Of a DNA stretch of 64,000 nucleotides, positions 24,616 to 36,106 are shown piece after piece. Location: contig NC_134026.1 in NCBI RefSeq assembly GCF_964204645.1, positions 29,344,650 through 29,408,649 on the forward strand, written 5' to 3'. Every line of letters starts with the position of its first letter. The first letter of the stretch is position 1. A model generated the notes under the pieces. That model was not told the origin of the DNA. It saw nothing but the letters and a program-made list of their open reading frames with translations, and made no database searches. The stretch comes from Tubulanus polymorphus (lineage: Eukaryota; Nemertea; Palaeonemertea; Tubulaniformes; Tubulanidae). The position numbers and the translations under genes are program-made.

Positions 24616-27600
24616 GTTTATCGGCTTGCCTCGCCGCCTTCTCGAGGAGTCGATCTAACCGCTATCTCAAATAAACCCATCGGTCAGTAATTAGCGAGCA
24701 AATACTCGAACAAAAACAGACAACGCCTGTTTGCCTGTTTGCCATCGACGTTTACCATCCACGTCAAGTACTAAACAATAGGATTGCGGTCAACGAAATC
24801 TACCTCGCAGTTTTTTGCTCGCGAACTAATCCGAATCGCATTTAAAATCGCTTCCGAATTCGAGAATAAATCATTGGGCAGTCAGATTGATTATTTCCTT
24901 GTTTATTATTCCAGTTGCGGAAAGATAATCCGTTATATCCACGAATCGATATTAACTGATACGGATAATCCTTGAACAAGTGAAGCACTTCGGGTATCGG
25001 AGTCTTTTCCGACGATTCCTATACAGCATGTGCGCTTAAATCGAACATAACGCCAATGTATATAGTTCAGGTTGTCACTCGTAATGGTACGAATATATTG
25101 AGCGACACTTTTCAAAAGCAGGTGTTTTAACTACAACTGAAGGATATAAAAAGCATTTCGATAGATTTTATGACCAAATAAATGTTTATTCGGGCAAAAC
25201 ACGAATGAACAAATATTGAGAAGTGAATGAACGATATAATGATTTTTCACTTACGTTTTTATGAGAGGAGATAATGCTGCGAAGTACCATACAGTTCTAG
25301 ATTTTTAGTTTGTATTTTCCACTACCCTGCTCTGCTCTCCTCACCGACTGATCTCAGAGTTTCATTTGGTTGAGTTGTAATCGAGGTGTCTGCGCGTATA
25401 TCGCGTATCTGCCTGTGTACCGCTAACTGACAGTGACGACACCAAGCGACCGAGCTGTAACACTTCCCTAGCAATAAGTTTCTTACATCATTACTTCATC
25501 GACTTATCGTAAACCCACTCAAAGAATGAAGGAACCATCGATTAATAGATATGACGAAGAAAGTCAGCGCGTTATCTTCCTTGACAAAAAAGAAATACAA
25601 ATTCCGATTTTCCTGAAAATATGTCGCAGTTAATTACATGGATTCTGTGAATTCGTCTAATTGTTGTTTTGTCTAGTGTCAGTGAACTGATAATGATTTC
25701 ATTATTTTTCTATTCAAGAATGCTTCACCGATAAAACTCTGGTTTTACCAATAGTACCTGACGATTGCATACGTAGCGCCATTTAACTATAAATTTTCTA
25801 AATTCATGTTCACCTTATTAAAGTAAACTGACGATTCATTCATAATTTGTTGCATCTTGTCATCGTCGTTGAAAAGATCTCTTGATTCGGGTCGATTGAA
25901 AGATTACACGCGGCAGATCATCGCAGCGAAGCGCGAAAATGGACGCAATATCAACATTTGATTTTCATCGCTTCAGTAAACACCAATCAAAGACGAAGTT
26001 CGGAAAGGTTTTGTATTTTTATGAATACGTGTGTAAAAGTTTCCAATCGAAGAGAATGTATAACGTCCAGATTGAACGCTTCAGAGATGCATTTCCGTCT
26101 ACCCGGGGAGAGGATTGTTTGATTCAACATTCCTCGACTATGGTTTGTCCACATGATCTAACCCTCCTTTCATCATTAGCCGATCCAGGCGGAATGGAAG
26201 CTGATAGTATCGACTGATAGAAGGTAAGCCGAATGTTGGACGTATGCGATAAAAACATACACCACCAATCTTTCAGCTTACTGGATATCTAATCAAATTG
26301 GATTATATCCAGGTGGATGCCGCGCATTTGAACGCTGTTTTCCAAGTCAAAAGTCATTAAAGCCCTACATGAAAAGATCCTGGTTTTCACTATGGACGTA
26401 TTCAGATTTTAGGTGAATATATAAGTGCATCAATTCAATTCAATTTAGCAGATACATTTTTAATCCTCGAAGAAGATATAGACTAGAAACCTAACTCAGA
26501 TCAAACATCATCCGATTCGATCGCCGTCCCGAAACGATCGTCGCAAAAATACAACGCTTCTTACTCTAACGACTGCCCAAGTTCAACGCACACGATGCAG
26601 GAAAATACGGAAACATGTTTGATCGCCGAAACTCTCTTATGTTTCCCGTTTCTTGTAGACGCGAACGACACTCTTGGCACAACACATAGGTAAAAAAGGA
26701 CACGTAGCTCACGGAGTTGGGCAAATATCAGAGTTCTTTTTCTGCCCATTTTGCATCGAACGCTTCGAGCTAGTTGAGAGATGTTTTTACCGGAAGAAAA
26801 CAACTCTTTTGTCAATTATCTCGGCAAGTCACACTATACACCCTACAGCAGAATTGTAACCGCGTCGAGATATTTGAGATTACAAAGACCGCGGTAAACA
26901 AAAAAAAGCAAAGTTAATTTGACACATGTCCCTAGTGGCTGGCAATGAATAGGAGACTCATTTTCTCATGAAAAGATAATGATGAGACGAATAAGGACTG
27001 ATTGACATTTTCAAGAAACTTTAAATAGGTTAGTCATTACACACGCAACGTCCTGGATGATGGATAAGATAATCGTTATGATTATCCAATAACTATTTGG
27101 GAATTATTTTGCGACGATTTCCTTATGCCAGATGGCATTTTTCAGATCGAATATAAAAACCCCGATGATAGTCATTGGTGTCTATGATGTTATTCTTCAG
27201 AACGATGGAACTTCTGAGGAAAACTCATATCTGTAACTTATGGATCACTGAGTTGATATGTATATATGTATATGCATATACCATCTATTCGTTGCCAGTT
27301 GCACGAGGAAACGTGAAAGTGCATTCCAAATTAATTATATATCCAGAGACGGTTTGGATGTGAATAACGAAACTACTAATAATATAAATGAACGCGTCGT
27401 GCAACGTTTTGGAAATTGCAGCAAAAATACGTTAATTGAATAACCATGTCGATTATACATCACTGATCGAGCTACAATAAAACACTCTACATGGTTCACA
27501 CTCTCATTTATGCCAACATGCCTTCTTTTTAATTCTAAGATATATTTGGTGATAGACACAATCTCTATCAAATTTATTACTCCGAAACTGTGATGTTCTT

Positions 27601-28424
27601 TTTTCTATTATGCCGTCTATTTGAAAGGATTATCCACCGTCTCGCCTTTTATCGCCTCCAAATGACACTTATGACACTTGTTCGTGACATATTGCAATTT
27701 CTAGCAGGCAATCGACTAGAGAATAGCATTAGTTGTAATAGACAATTCCCCAGTCAAATTACGTCAATCAAGAGCTCTTTATTGGAAAAAAATTAACAGG
27801 AAATCGTTCATCGTCTTTTTGAAGAAATATCTACTCATTCTGAAAGCATCGACGTCGCGTAAGAATATTGTCGAAAAACATGTACAGACAAAAACAGATG
27901 CGCGAAGGAAGAAGATAGATTCATTTAGATATCATCTTTATTCTCAACAGGCTTCAAGAATTATTCATCTCTCTAAACTCACTGCTTACACGATCAGTCA
28001 GTTGCAAGTCACCATTTCAAAGGATACTTTTCATTTTTTTATGAACAGATTAATGTAACATTTTTTGAAATTCATCAAGACACTTTGGAACTGTGTCAGT
28101 GATTGTACACGTTGATACATACTGCGGTGCCATTGGTCCGTGTTTAGGCCTCTGCAAACAAAAATCAATCATCCTTATCTTGTCGTTTGGGAAGTAGATG
28201 TATTTTCGGGTGACGTGACGCTCATAGAAATAGATGATAATACCTTAAATCCTTCATCTACAAACCAATGCGATAATTGTTGGACAATGATTTATTATAG
28301 AACACATATATACTCATCCAGAATGAATAAGAACAGTAACTGATTTTCATCTTTTTGACACCGTTACAAAAATGCTTTACAAATTGCTGAGTATAATGTA
28401 TGCGTTATTCAAGCAGTAGTGTGT
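24616..28424. other. non-coding, upstream of the amine receptor
   Basis: The first few hundred bases should hold the amine-receptor promoter and 5' UTR, but no clear TATA box is visible. A 92-codon ATG frame on + at 25,939-26,217 has mixed composition and no family motif; it may be a chance ORF. Other open frames look random. Confidence 0.5.
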
Positions 28425-28800
28425 CAGTCTAAGTGTACTACGTCATCAATATTGGTGTTTCAAAATAAAAATTACAATTGTGAATATAAGCGTTTATTTT
28501 GTAATCAATTAAATTTCATGACTCTATCTTCTAACTTGTAAATGTTCTTTTTTTAAATGCATTTTTCATGTATCTAATGCATCTAATGATGAACGTTAAT
28601 GGCCATTTGGGTATTGTGAGTGGATGTGCACTACGTCATCAATATTGGGGCTCGTTAGCAGTCAATTCAATTTAATTCAATTGCCTATGGATTCAGTCAA
28701 AGTAACTTTATTAATCATTAATATACATCATTTCATATATATTATGTTATTTATTGTCCAAGGCGTCAATAAATTTTCAAGTTAGTTTCTTGTTGATATC
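28425..28800. repeat. dispersed repeat, copy 1
   Basis: It shares with 48,815-49,174 the block ACTACGTCATCAATATTGG (28,437-28,455, and again at 28,630-28,648), then ATTACAATTGTGAAT. Near the right end, at 28,762-28,796, is GGCGTCAATAAATTTTCAAG followed by a TTAGTTTCTTGTTGA block. Both copies have the same order and similar length, so they belong to one interspersed family. No coding capacity is seen. The class is unknown; a MITE or SINE-like element is possible. Confidence 0.75.
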
Positions 28801-30765
28801 TCCACGCGTTGCTGTGGAGGTCACCGACATATCCTTTAATAACTCACATTCACAGCGTCAACAAAAGCTTATTTCGCGAGAAACGATGAAATAAAAACAT
28901 CACGCGAAATATTCAAAACGCTAGAGGAAGAAATGAACACTACCGAGCTTCAAACAGGATTAGAAATTGCACACATTGTTATCGTAATTGCAAACAACCA
29001 GGGGAAAATTGTACACGTTCAATTGACATCTTTAGGATAGTGAATTTCAGTGAATGCTGTAGCAGCACAAACAGATGAGATTAAAAGTAGAATTTTTCCT
29101 AATAGTTTCTGAAGCTTTTCAATATGTTACATCAAAACTTTGCCAACTGTATGAATGATTTGAAAAAAAAATAGATAAATATAGAGATGAAATGACCTCG
29201 CTATACATTATATAGGGGTAGATAAATTAGTGAAAACCGTTAGATTCAAATCACGTAGGAATAGACACCGATACCGGAGTTAATCTGAGAAATATTCATC
29301 GAGATAATGTCTACTACCATATCTATTCATCTTATATTCTAAACACGTATAATACATTCTTATTAGGAAACTGATAAGAAAGCTTTCCCGCCCGAACATT
29401 GAACAGTTCTCTGTTTGAATTCTAACCCTGTATATTACAGCAGAAATTGCCGCTCAACATTTTCAATAATTCACCACTATTATTGTTTCAGTATTGAATA
29501 TTTGATAAGTAAAGTGGCTAATGCTCCTCGTAGAAATTATCTTACACACAAACCTAGCCTAGAGAATGGAATATATTCAAGCATTGATAATATTCAACAC
29601 CGACACGACAAGTCAACGACGGAGTCCTGCGACTATAACTTATTTATCATTTCATTTTCCCAGCATAATTCATCGGCGTGTCCCAAAAGGAGCTGTCATG
29701 TTTATCTATGCGTTTAGACAGGCGCAAAAATTGCCACCACACGTATCTGCATCTTTTTAGAAGGACAGAAAAAAACGTGGTTGGAATAGGAGAAATTCGA
29801 GTTCGAGTTCGAGAATTTGAAGAAATTCCGGTGTTTCATTTTCTTGATTTGAAAAGTGCACAGAATATGTTTGCTATTACATATCTGTACTATTACGTTG
29901 ATTCGCTGTGGACACACAGAACTCATCAATACATTGGATTGATAATGTCTAACATTGATTTTGATAGACACAATATTCAATATTCCCTTCTACCTTCTAT
30001 ATGATTTACAATTCTGTTGATTTGAGATATACGAACATATATATATATATATTCATTAATCAACAGGTGTCTATACCTATTATCACAACAGTGATAGACA
30101 ATAATATTGTACATATACAAATTGATTCTGTCGTGTTTTGTCTGATGATAATTCTAGCGGTATATATAAACTCGTTCGATAATGAAATTATAGACATGTT
30201 TTTACCCGTAAAAATGATATCAATTTTCCCGATTCGGTTCCATTCATTATCTTCATTATCGGTTAATCGTTTTTCCTGCATTGAGGTTTTTTTTAAATGT
30301 TTCATTAGAAATCAATGTCTAACGAATGATTAACGTTGAAGTTGTGAATTAAATTAACCCAAAATGATTAATTTCCTGAAATATTATCAACGTGATGGAT
30401 GTATAAAGGATTTAAAAGATATACATTTATTAATTTTCTTTAGGGATAAAAATCATAACAAAGCCACCCGACTCATTCGCCATCTATATTCTGGGAACGT
30501 GCCAATTTTCCATGATGCGCGTTCTCTGCGACTATTGCGAGTCGACTTAACGTTATATCAAAGAAGCAAACAAAGTGTTATAATACTACCCCCCCCCCCT
30601 CCCGAATTCGTCACCGGTCTAAAGTGTGGTTGTATTATATTTATATCAATGTACGTGTACCTACATAAACTCCTGGTATTTTTGGCCATCTTTCGGCCAC
30701 CTTGAAATGTGAATTCTATGACAGAATTATCTGTGCTCAAATTTTTAGGTGAATGAGCAAATAAG
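28801..30765. other. non-coding stretch
   Basis: AT-rich DNA. Several overlapping open frames (29,415-30,333 on both strands) have the composition expected from translated AT-rich sequence and no motifs. A poly-C run lies near 30,590-30,600. Confidence 0.5.
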
Positions 30766-30837
30766 CTTTTAAACCCAATCTGTCCATTGATATTTTCTTC
30801 TCTTTTAAACCCAATATGTCCATTGATATTTTCTTCT
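30766..30837. repeat. 36-bp tandem duplication in channel gene 3' UTR
   Basis: Two copies of a 36-bp unit beginning CTTTTAAACCCAAT, with a single internal difference (CTGTCC versus ATGTCC). They lie just beyond the stop codon of the minus-strand channel gene at 30,850. Confidence 0.85.
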
Positions 30838-30849
30838 AATCAAATATGA

Positions 30850-32688
30850 TTATATCTTGATATGTGACGTTTCCATACATTTATCATTTGACACTGCAGT
30901 TTCCACGCGAACGATTACCGGGAAATCCTTTTCGAAAAACGGAATTTGCGGCAATCTTAGAATTGCTTTAATGAATTGATTCCACGTGACGCCGTTAATG
31001 TGAATACGTATTTGAGTTATAGCTAAAATCGTATCTCTAATTTCGTTATTATTAGCGTGAACATCGGCCATGACAGCGATCAGAAAATTCAGTAGAGTTA
31101 CAGCTAAAATGAATACAATTTCAATACGGTAAGTACTGAGTAGTCGCTCCTGCGCCTCGTCAAGTTCAAATTCAGAGAAATCAGCCATGCTAGTGAAAAC
31201 ATCAAACACCTTCATAAATACATCCCAACTTCTCAAATGACAAATTTCAAGACCGATCAAAACCGAAGCCAAGCATATAGTATAAATACCGAATACTAAC
31301 CCGAATACTAAACCGAATCTGTACAAGGCTTTCAGAATACTCTGTAAGCTGATGAAAAAGAAGCCAAAAACTGGCATCGCTTGCAAAAGATCGCAAACGT
31401 GATAAATGAACAACGGAGTGAAAGTCAAATAGATCCAGACAATACGAATTGGTACCGGGCGCTCTATATAAATAGAGCTGCCAAATGTAAATATAGTCAT
31501 ACATATATCATTTATGATTTCCGAAATGTTAAAACTTACAGCCGAAGATATATTTGAACGTCGTAGAAATTTGCTTTTTGCCCACGATATTAAAAGCAGA
31601 ACGGACAAATACAACTTCAAACAAGCTTTTATCCAGATACCGAAACAAAACAGCATAGCCAGTCCTCTCAGAGCGTCGCGAGTTGTTTTGTTGAATGCGG
31701 GAATCTCATCTGTACAATTTCTGAGAGAATAATTTTCTGATTTGTTTACATGGTGTGTTAGTGGTTCGTTAAGATGGGCGTGTCGCCCCGAGAATCTCAC
31801 GTATGGTATCGTCACAAATACGAACAAGAAAATCATACGAATCAGACAACTGATAATGTACGGGAATCGATTGCGATTCTGCAACAACCTGCGCCATTCT
31901 TTGATAACCGGATGATTAAGAATATTCGTCTTGTGAACTTTGATAAGAACGCGTCGATCCGATATGTAGCCTAGAAAATACATGGGTGTCTTGCAGCATC
32001 GGTTTCCATTTATCGGATCATAACTCGTCAAGTCGTACATACGTTTATTATACAGTCCATAATTACCGGGTTGTTCGTAATAAACACCTTCTACGTCTAA
32101 AATTCTGCTCAATATGAGAAACGTGTTACAAGCAGCTGCCCATTCCAGCGGGTTTATACCATCGTTATTCTGCCGCAGTAAAAGCTGTTTTCTGGTCGAA
32201 ACGTTACCGATAAAATTGATGATTTTGTCGAAAACGATGGCCATTTCTTTTTCATCTTCTTCGCTACGTTTCGCTACGGATATGATCACGTGAATGATAC
32301 TGTCGCCGTTTGTTTTGTCGCGGTAGAAAATATCGACATCATTTTCGAGTAGAATATCGAGCACGTTTAAAGCGCTAAACGAACACGCTACCACTAGGGG
32401 GCACCAGCCGACGATAGGCAAATTCGACGCATCTTCCGGTACCTCGAAATCGACATTTACAAGGCTATTGGTTTTTGTATCTTGTGAATTGAGAATTTCT
32501 TGCACAACGTCGCAATCATCTACTGATATCGCGTGGTAGAACTGTCTCAACATCGCACTCCATTTTGAATCGTGTATCTTTTCGCATTCCGTAAACATCG
32601 ATATCTTAAGCTCCGACATCTCATCGACTAAGACTGGTTTTTTCGTTTTGTTCATTATTTTAGAGCGTAGAAATTTCCAAACCGACAT
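30850..32688 (-). CDS. ankyrin/TRP-like cation channel subunit
   Basis: 612 codons, single exon, ATG at 32,688-32,686. Residues of about 45-200 contain ankyrin-type helices (GWCPLVVACSFSALNVLDIL; NNDGINPLEWAAACNTF). These are followed by HPVIKEW, a pre-S1 element seen in TRPA-type channels. Hydrophobic segments lie near 277-297 (S1), 340-368 (S2), 390-408, 414-434, 438-482 (S4-S5 region) and 521-543 (S6). The S1-S2 loop carries three N-glycosylation sites (315, 324, 333). The pore region of about 484-512 has SWDVFMKVFDVFTSMADFSE, and S6 ends TLLNFLIAVMADVHANN, close to the NLLIALM type of TRPV/TRPA. At 612 residues it is short for TRPA1 and nearer TRPV in size. It probably forms a tetrameric sensory cation channel in the plasma membrane. 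The subfamily is uncertain. Confidence 0.85.
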   Translation of the reverse strand: MSVWKFLRSKIMNKTKKPVLVDEMSELKISMFTECEKIHDSKWSAMLRQFYHAISVDDCDVVQEILNSQDTKTNSLVNVDFEVPEDASNLPIVGWCPLVVACSFSALNVLDILLENDVDIFYRDKTNGDSIIHVIISVAKRSEEDEKEMAIVFDKIINFIGNVSTRKQLLLRQNNDGINPLEWAAACNTFLILSRILDVEGVYYEQPGNYGLYNKRMYDLTSYDPINGNRCCKTPMYFLGYISDRRVLIKVHKTNILNHPVIKEWRRLLQNRNRFPYIISCLIRMIFLFVFVTIPYVRFSGRHAHLNEPLTHHVNKSENYSLRNCTDEIPAFNKTTRDALRGLAMLFCFGIWIKACLKLYLSVLLLISWAKSKFLRRSNISSAVSFNISEIINDICMTIFTFGSSIYIERPVPIRIVWIYLTFTPLFIYHVCDLLQAMPVFGFFFISLQSILKALYRFGLVFGLVFGIYTICLASVLIGLEICHLRSWDVFMKVFDVFTSMADFSEFELDEAQERLLSTYRIEIVFILAVTLLNFLIAVMADVHANNNEIRDTILAITQIRIHINGVTWNQFIKAILRLPQIPFFEKDFPVIVRVETAVSNDKCMETSHIKI

Positions 32689-33542
32689 TTCAAGTTCGAT
32701 GTTCTATTACTGATGTTGAGAGAAGTTTCTCCAACGAGTGCGCTCGACACGGGATATCCAGTTGATCTATTTGATTAGACCTTTCAGAATGAGACTGTTT
32801 GGCGATAATTCGTTTGAAATCAGCGGTAGTTCAATCTCTGCAACTGACAGCATTGACGACACTGTATGATTTACATACGAAATAAATACCGAATTAATGT
32901 CCTGCTCTCAATTCCGACTAACTTCCCATATAATTAACTCCATCCTAATGTTGTAATGCTTTCTCCTTGATGGCGATAATAGGACTAATAGAACTCATAA
33001 AATCTTCGTAATATGTACCTGGATACAGGACACGGATTATTCTATTCTAATTGATGCGTCTCTCGTCGTGATTTTTAAAAGACTCATTAAGTCGTAATAT
33101 ACCCGAGCATCTATATTTTGATGATTCACAGAAATAAGAAATATGATATACCGGTACTTTCACTTAGTCAAATCTGAGTTTTGGTCATGTTGGATGTCAC
33201 TATATTGATGGGCTGGTGACAAATGATTTAATCATTTTGGTCTTGTAAAGTGACTACTTTACTTTAAATTATGACGCCCGTCGACCTCTACTGTCGATCC
33301 GATGAAATGCCTCCGTTTGTATGTGAATTATCTCAACGATTTTAAAATAATAAGCAACAGTTGTTTTGTATTTTGCACTGTCGGATCACGGTTTCCCAAG
33401 ACTAACACTATTGGATTAGTCATTTAACCTCACGATTTCTTTATTGATGCGTCTCTAAAAACTATCCTTCTGAAATAAAGCTTCATCGCTGATGAAAACA
33501 ATGCATGAATGAAACGACATTTTCTATGAAAATAACATCGCT
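32689..33542. other. intergenic, includes channel gene 5' region
   Basis: About 850 bp holding the presumed promoter and 5' UTR of the minus-strand channel gene. No convincing TATA box or open frame is seen. Confidence 0.5.
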
Positions 33543-33720
33543 ACTCGCATGCCACAGTAGGAATGTAAAACTTAACCGTTACGTGCTGCCCCTAAATGTA
33601 ACGTAGGCGGCGAAAATGCAAACTAACTTATCACTCGCATGCCACAGTCGGAAATTAACCGTTATCTGTTAGTTCACATATTTACCGTCAATGTAATTGT
33701 TAGAGGCAGCACTTAACGGT
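33543..33720. repeat. composite repeat: direct and inverted copies
   Basis: ACTCGCATGCCACAGTAGGA (33,543-33,562) recurs at 33,633-33,652 with one change. ACCGTTACGTGCTGCC, part of 33,575-33,595, has an inverted partner at 33,700-33,720 (19 of 21 bases). This looks like a small fold-back or rearranged transposable-element remnant. Confidence 0.75.
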
Positions 33721-34329
33721 CAAAATCCGACAATATTCTGGCGGCTAGGTTCCATGGTGAAGGAATTTTGAAAAACACTACTGACACACCAAACTGCAGC
33801 AATTGTTTAATTATATTTTGATAAGTAAAAAAGAGAATTTAAATCAATAATTTTCTGTAGATGATACAGTCGAGTAAGGTAGAGTTTATGCGTTCATTAT
33901 AAATGGCACACTCACTCGTGAGGATGTTTTTTCTTTCATTTTCATTCTTTCGTTTCAAGTTTTATTCTGTGATATAGTATTTCACGACGTTTCATTGTGG
34001 TTTCCTCAGCCGACAGCTATACGCGACACGCATCCGGTGTTTAATTCGCAATTCGAACCTATCTATTCAAATTCGAAAAATGTTCTTTTCAATTTCGTGT
34101 TAGAATAACACGCGAATTTTGAGACAATGACATCAGTTTTTTGGCCAATGATCTGACATCCCTATCGCGTGCCAGTGATTTGGTTAACCTTGACGGAACA
34201 TTGTCAGCGCATTGTTCGAGAACTTTTTCTCTGCTGCAACCGCTGGCAGGGGAAACACCTTGTCGGAATAAGATATTCTCACGATGTAAGCTAAATTTGC
34301 CGAGTTGGGAACGCTTTAACGCATCACGA
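33721..34329. other. intergenic, upstream of peptide-type GPCR
   Basis: About 600 bp. The reading frame is open in front of the first ATG (from 34,141) but has no in-frame ATG there, so it is taken as 5' UTR. Confidence 0.5.
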
Positions 34330-35313
34330 ATGGCAGGAAACACTACGGCGTACGTAGGTCCGCGACCATTCTACGTTTATGTAAATCTAATCCAACAACC
34401 ACGTGATGATTCGACAGCATTCTCTCGCTGGTTACAACTCACGACGCAACCGCCAATACTGATCTTGGGATTTTTCGGAAATACGATGAGCTTTTTTGTG
34501 ATGATTTCCAAAAGATTTCGCTGTCATTCCTACGCTTCGTACTTGGCGGCGTTGGCAATTTACGATAATTTCGTATTGATAACGTATGGTTTACCGTTTT
34601 TCAATTATCTAACTTATCCACGCAGTGACACTATTGTATTTAGGTCTTATTGGTCGTGTGCATTAGGCGAACTATTTGGTTCGATGACCGATATGACCAG
34701 CTCATTATTCATCGTATTTATAACAAGTGAGAGATTGTTGATTGTTGCAGTACCGCTAAAAGCTAAACGTATCGCTACTCCATTCTTTGCCCGGTGTGTT
34801 TGTGTTGGATTGAGCGTGTTCATGTTTTTAATATCGACCTATGTATTTTTCATCGTTGATTATATCCCGAATGCCGGCTGCGTTATGATCTCGCAAGCGT
34901 CTGAAAAAGCGTTTTATTCGTTGACGCCAATATTTTGCGTACACGTGCCTTGTTTATTAGTCATAATAATGAATGTTCTAATTGTATCAATTCTATTTCG
35001 TCGGCGTAATTTCGGAGCCAGTGATTCTAAAGACGCCAGTACACGTAAGGCAACTATTGTAGTTGTAAGCGTGTCGGTCACGTTCGTTTGTTTGGCCCTA
35101 CCTATCGGCACTATCGGTTCTTCTATAGGGGCTCTTACGAGTGATCAAAAATCTATAGTTCAAGTTTACAGTATCGTGACTGCTTTTTATTCGGCTAATA
35201 GTTCTGTTAATTTCTATATTTATCTTTTAAGTGGCGCAGAAGTTCGTAGGTACCTTCTAGAAAGGCTGAAGGCAGCATGTTGTTTTTGTTATCCGTCGTC
35301 ATTACGGATTTAA
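34330..35313 (+). CDS. divergent class A (peptide-type) GPCR
   Basis: 327 codons from ATG at 34,330, the first in-frame ATG, in a single exon. One N-glycosylation site (NTT at 4-6) lies in the short extracellular N-terminus. TM1 (about 41-60) contains GN at 50-51. Cys110 and Cys184 make the conserved disulfide. The DRY motif is replaced by ERL (134-136) in ITSERLLIVAVPLKAKR. TM6 lacks the CWxP signature (CLALPIG at 254-260), and NPxxY is replaced by SVNFYIY (292-298). The tail carries a Cys cluster (AACCFC, 315-320) suited to palmitoylation. Such receptors (ERxxxVxxPLKA type) form large invertebrate families related to FMRFamide and other neuropeptide receptors. The ligand is unknown. Confidence 0.88.
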   Translation: MAGNTTAYVGPRPFYVYVNLIQQPRDDSTAFSRWLQLTTQPPILILGFFGNTMSFFVMISKRFRCHSYASYLAALAIYDNFVLITYGLPFFNYLTYPRSDTIVFRSYWSCALGELFGSMTDMTSSLFIVFITSERLLIVAVPLKAKRIATPFFARCVCVGLSVFMFLISTYVFFIVDYIPNAGCVMISQASEKAFYSLTPIFCVHVPCLLVIIMNVLIVSILFRRRNFGASDSKDASTRKATIVVVSVSVTFVCLALPIGTIGSSIGALTSDQKSIVQVYSIVTAFYSANSSVNFYIYLLSGAEVRRYLLERLKAACCFCYPSSLRI

Positions 35314-35642
35314 CTTGAATCCAAAATGATAAGATTTTTTTTTTAACCGAGATTTATCATTTTGGCGTCATGTGGAATCGTGTAATAGACTCGACCAAGA
35401 AAGAACTGCTGATTTGATTAAGGAAAAAATTACAAAAGACATAAATCATATACAGAAAACTCTATATTCTCTAATGTATCTCATCGATATTCGAACACAT
35501 AGCAACTCGATCAACAAACACTCTTTCAATTCAAATCCATCATATCTCAGCAATGCATATGATTTAAGTAAGATATACATTTATATCCAATTCCCTTCTT
35601 TTTGGCCTACTTGGAATAGGCCTAGTCAATATCACAGCAACT

Positions 35643-35648
35643 AATAAA
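35643..35648 (+). terminator. candidate poly(A) signal of the 34,330 GPCR
   Basis: AATAAA about 330 nt downstream of the stop codon, in the expected orientation. Confidence 0.45.
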
Positions 35649-36100
35649 TAATAGTATTTACAATCAAGTTGTGGAGCTACACTGATTAATAAGTCCCTGG
35701 GTAAGTGTTGTACTATAGTGGCTTAGAATTTCAGGCATTTTATATATATATATATGTATATAGATCTGAGTATACTAACCAGTCAAAACATCTTAATACT
35801 TAAACATTTATCATCAATTGATTAACTGATATTACAAGTTTATATTCACCTATTAGTTCATACTAATATATATACTTTATATTCACATATTAGTTCATAC
35901 TCAAAACATTACTAATTATGTAGATGGTGAATTTACGGTAGGATATATATTGAATTCAAAATTAGAAATTTGGAAAAATTAACTCTTCAAAACAGGTCCA
36001 AGATACCCCGAATCGAAAAATACATTTGAGAAAACCCCGAATGAACAAATAGATTTAAGAAATTAAAGTCTATGATAAGAGTTGTAGCTTGTTTTGGAAC
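35649..36100. other. intergenic, AT-rich
   Basis: It contains a TA-rich tract (about 35,741-35,760) and a partial tandem duplication near 35,840-35,900 (TTATATTCAC...TTAGTTCATACT occurs twice). No gene is seen. Confidence 0.6.
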
Positions 36101-36106
36101 TTTATT
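36101..36106 (-). terminator. poly(A) signal overlapping the ferritin stop codon
   Basis: On the minus strand the coding end reads GAT AAA TAA A, so AATAAA (36,106-36,101) contains the TAA stop (36,104-36,102). No other minus-strand AATAAA was seen in the next several hundred bases. The 3' UTR would then be only tens of nucleotides long. Confidence 0.6.

Noticed and set aside
29415-30333. Cluster of 60-110-codon frames on both strands
   Set aside because: Composition follows AT-rich DNA, with no motifs, overlapping in opposite frames.
34141-34329. 63-codon N-terminal extension of the peptide-type GPCR
   Set aside because: It would need TTG initiation. The first in-frame ATG is at 34,330 and gives a normal short N-terminus before TM1.
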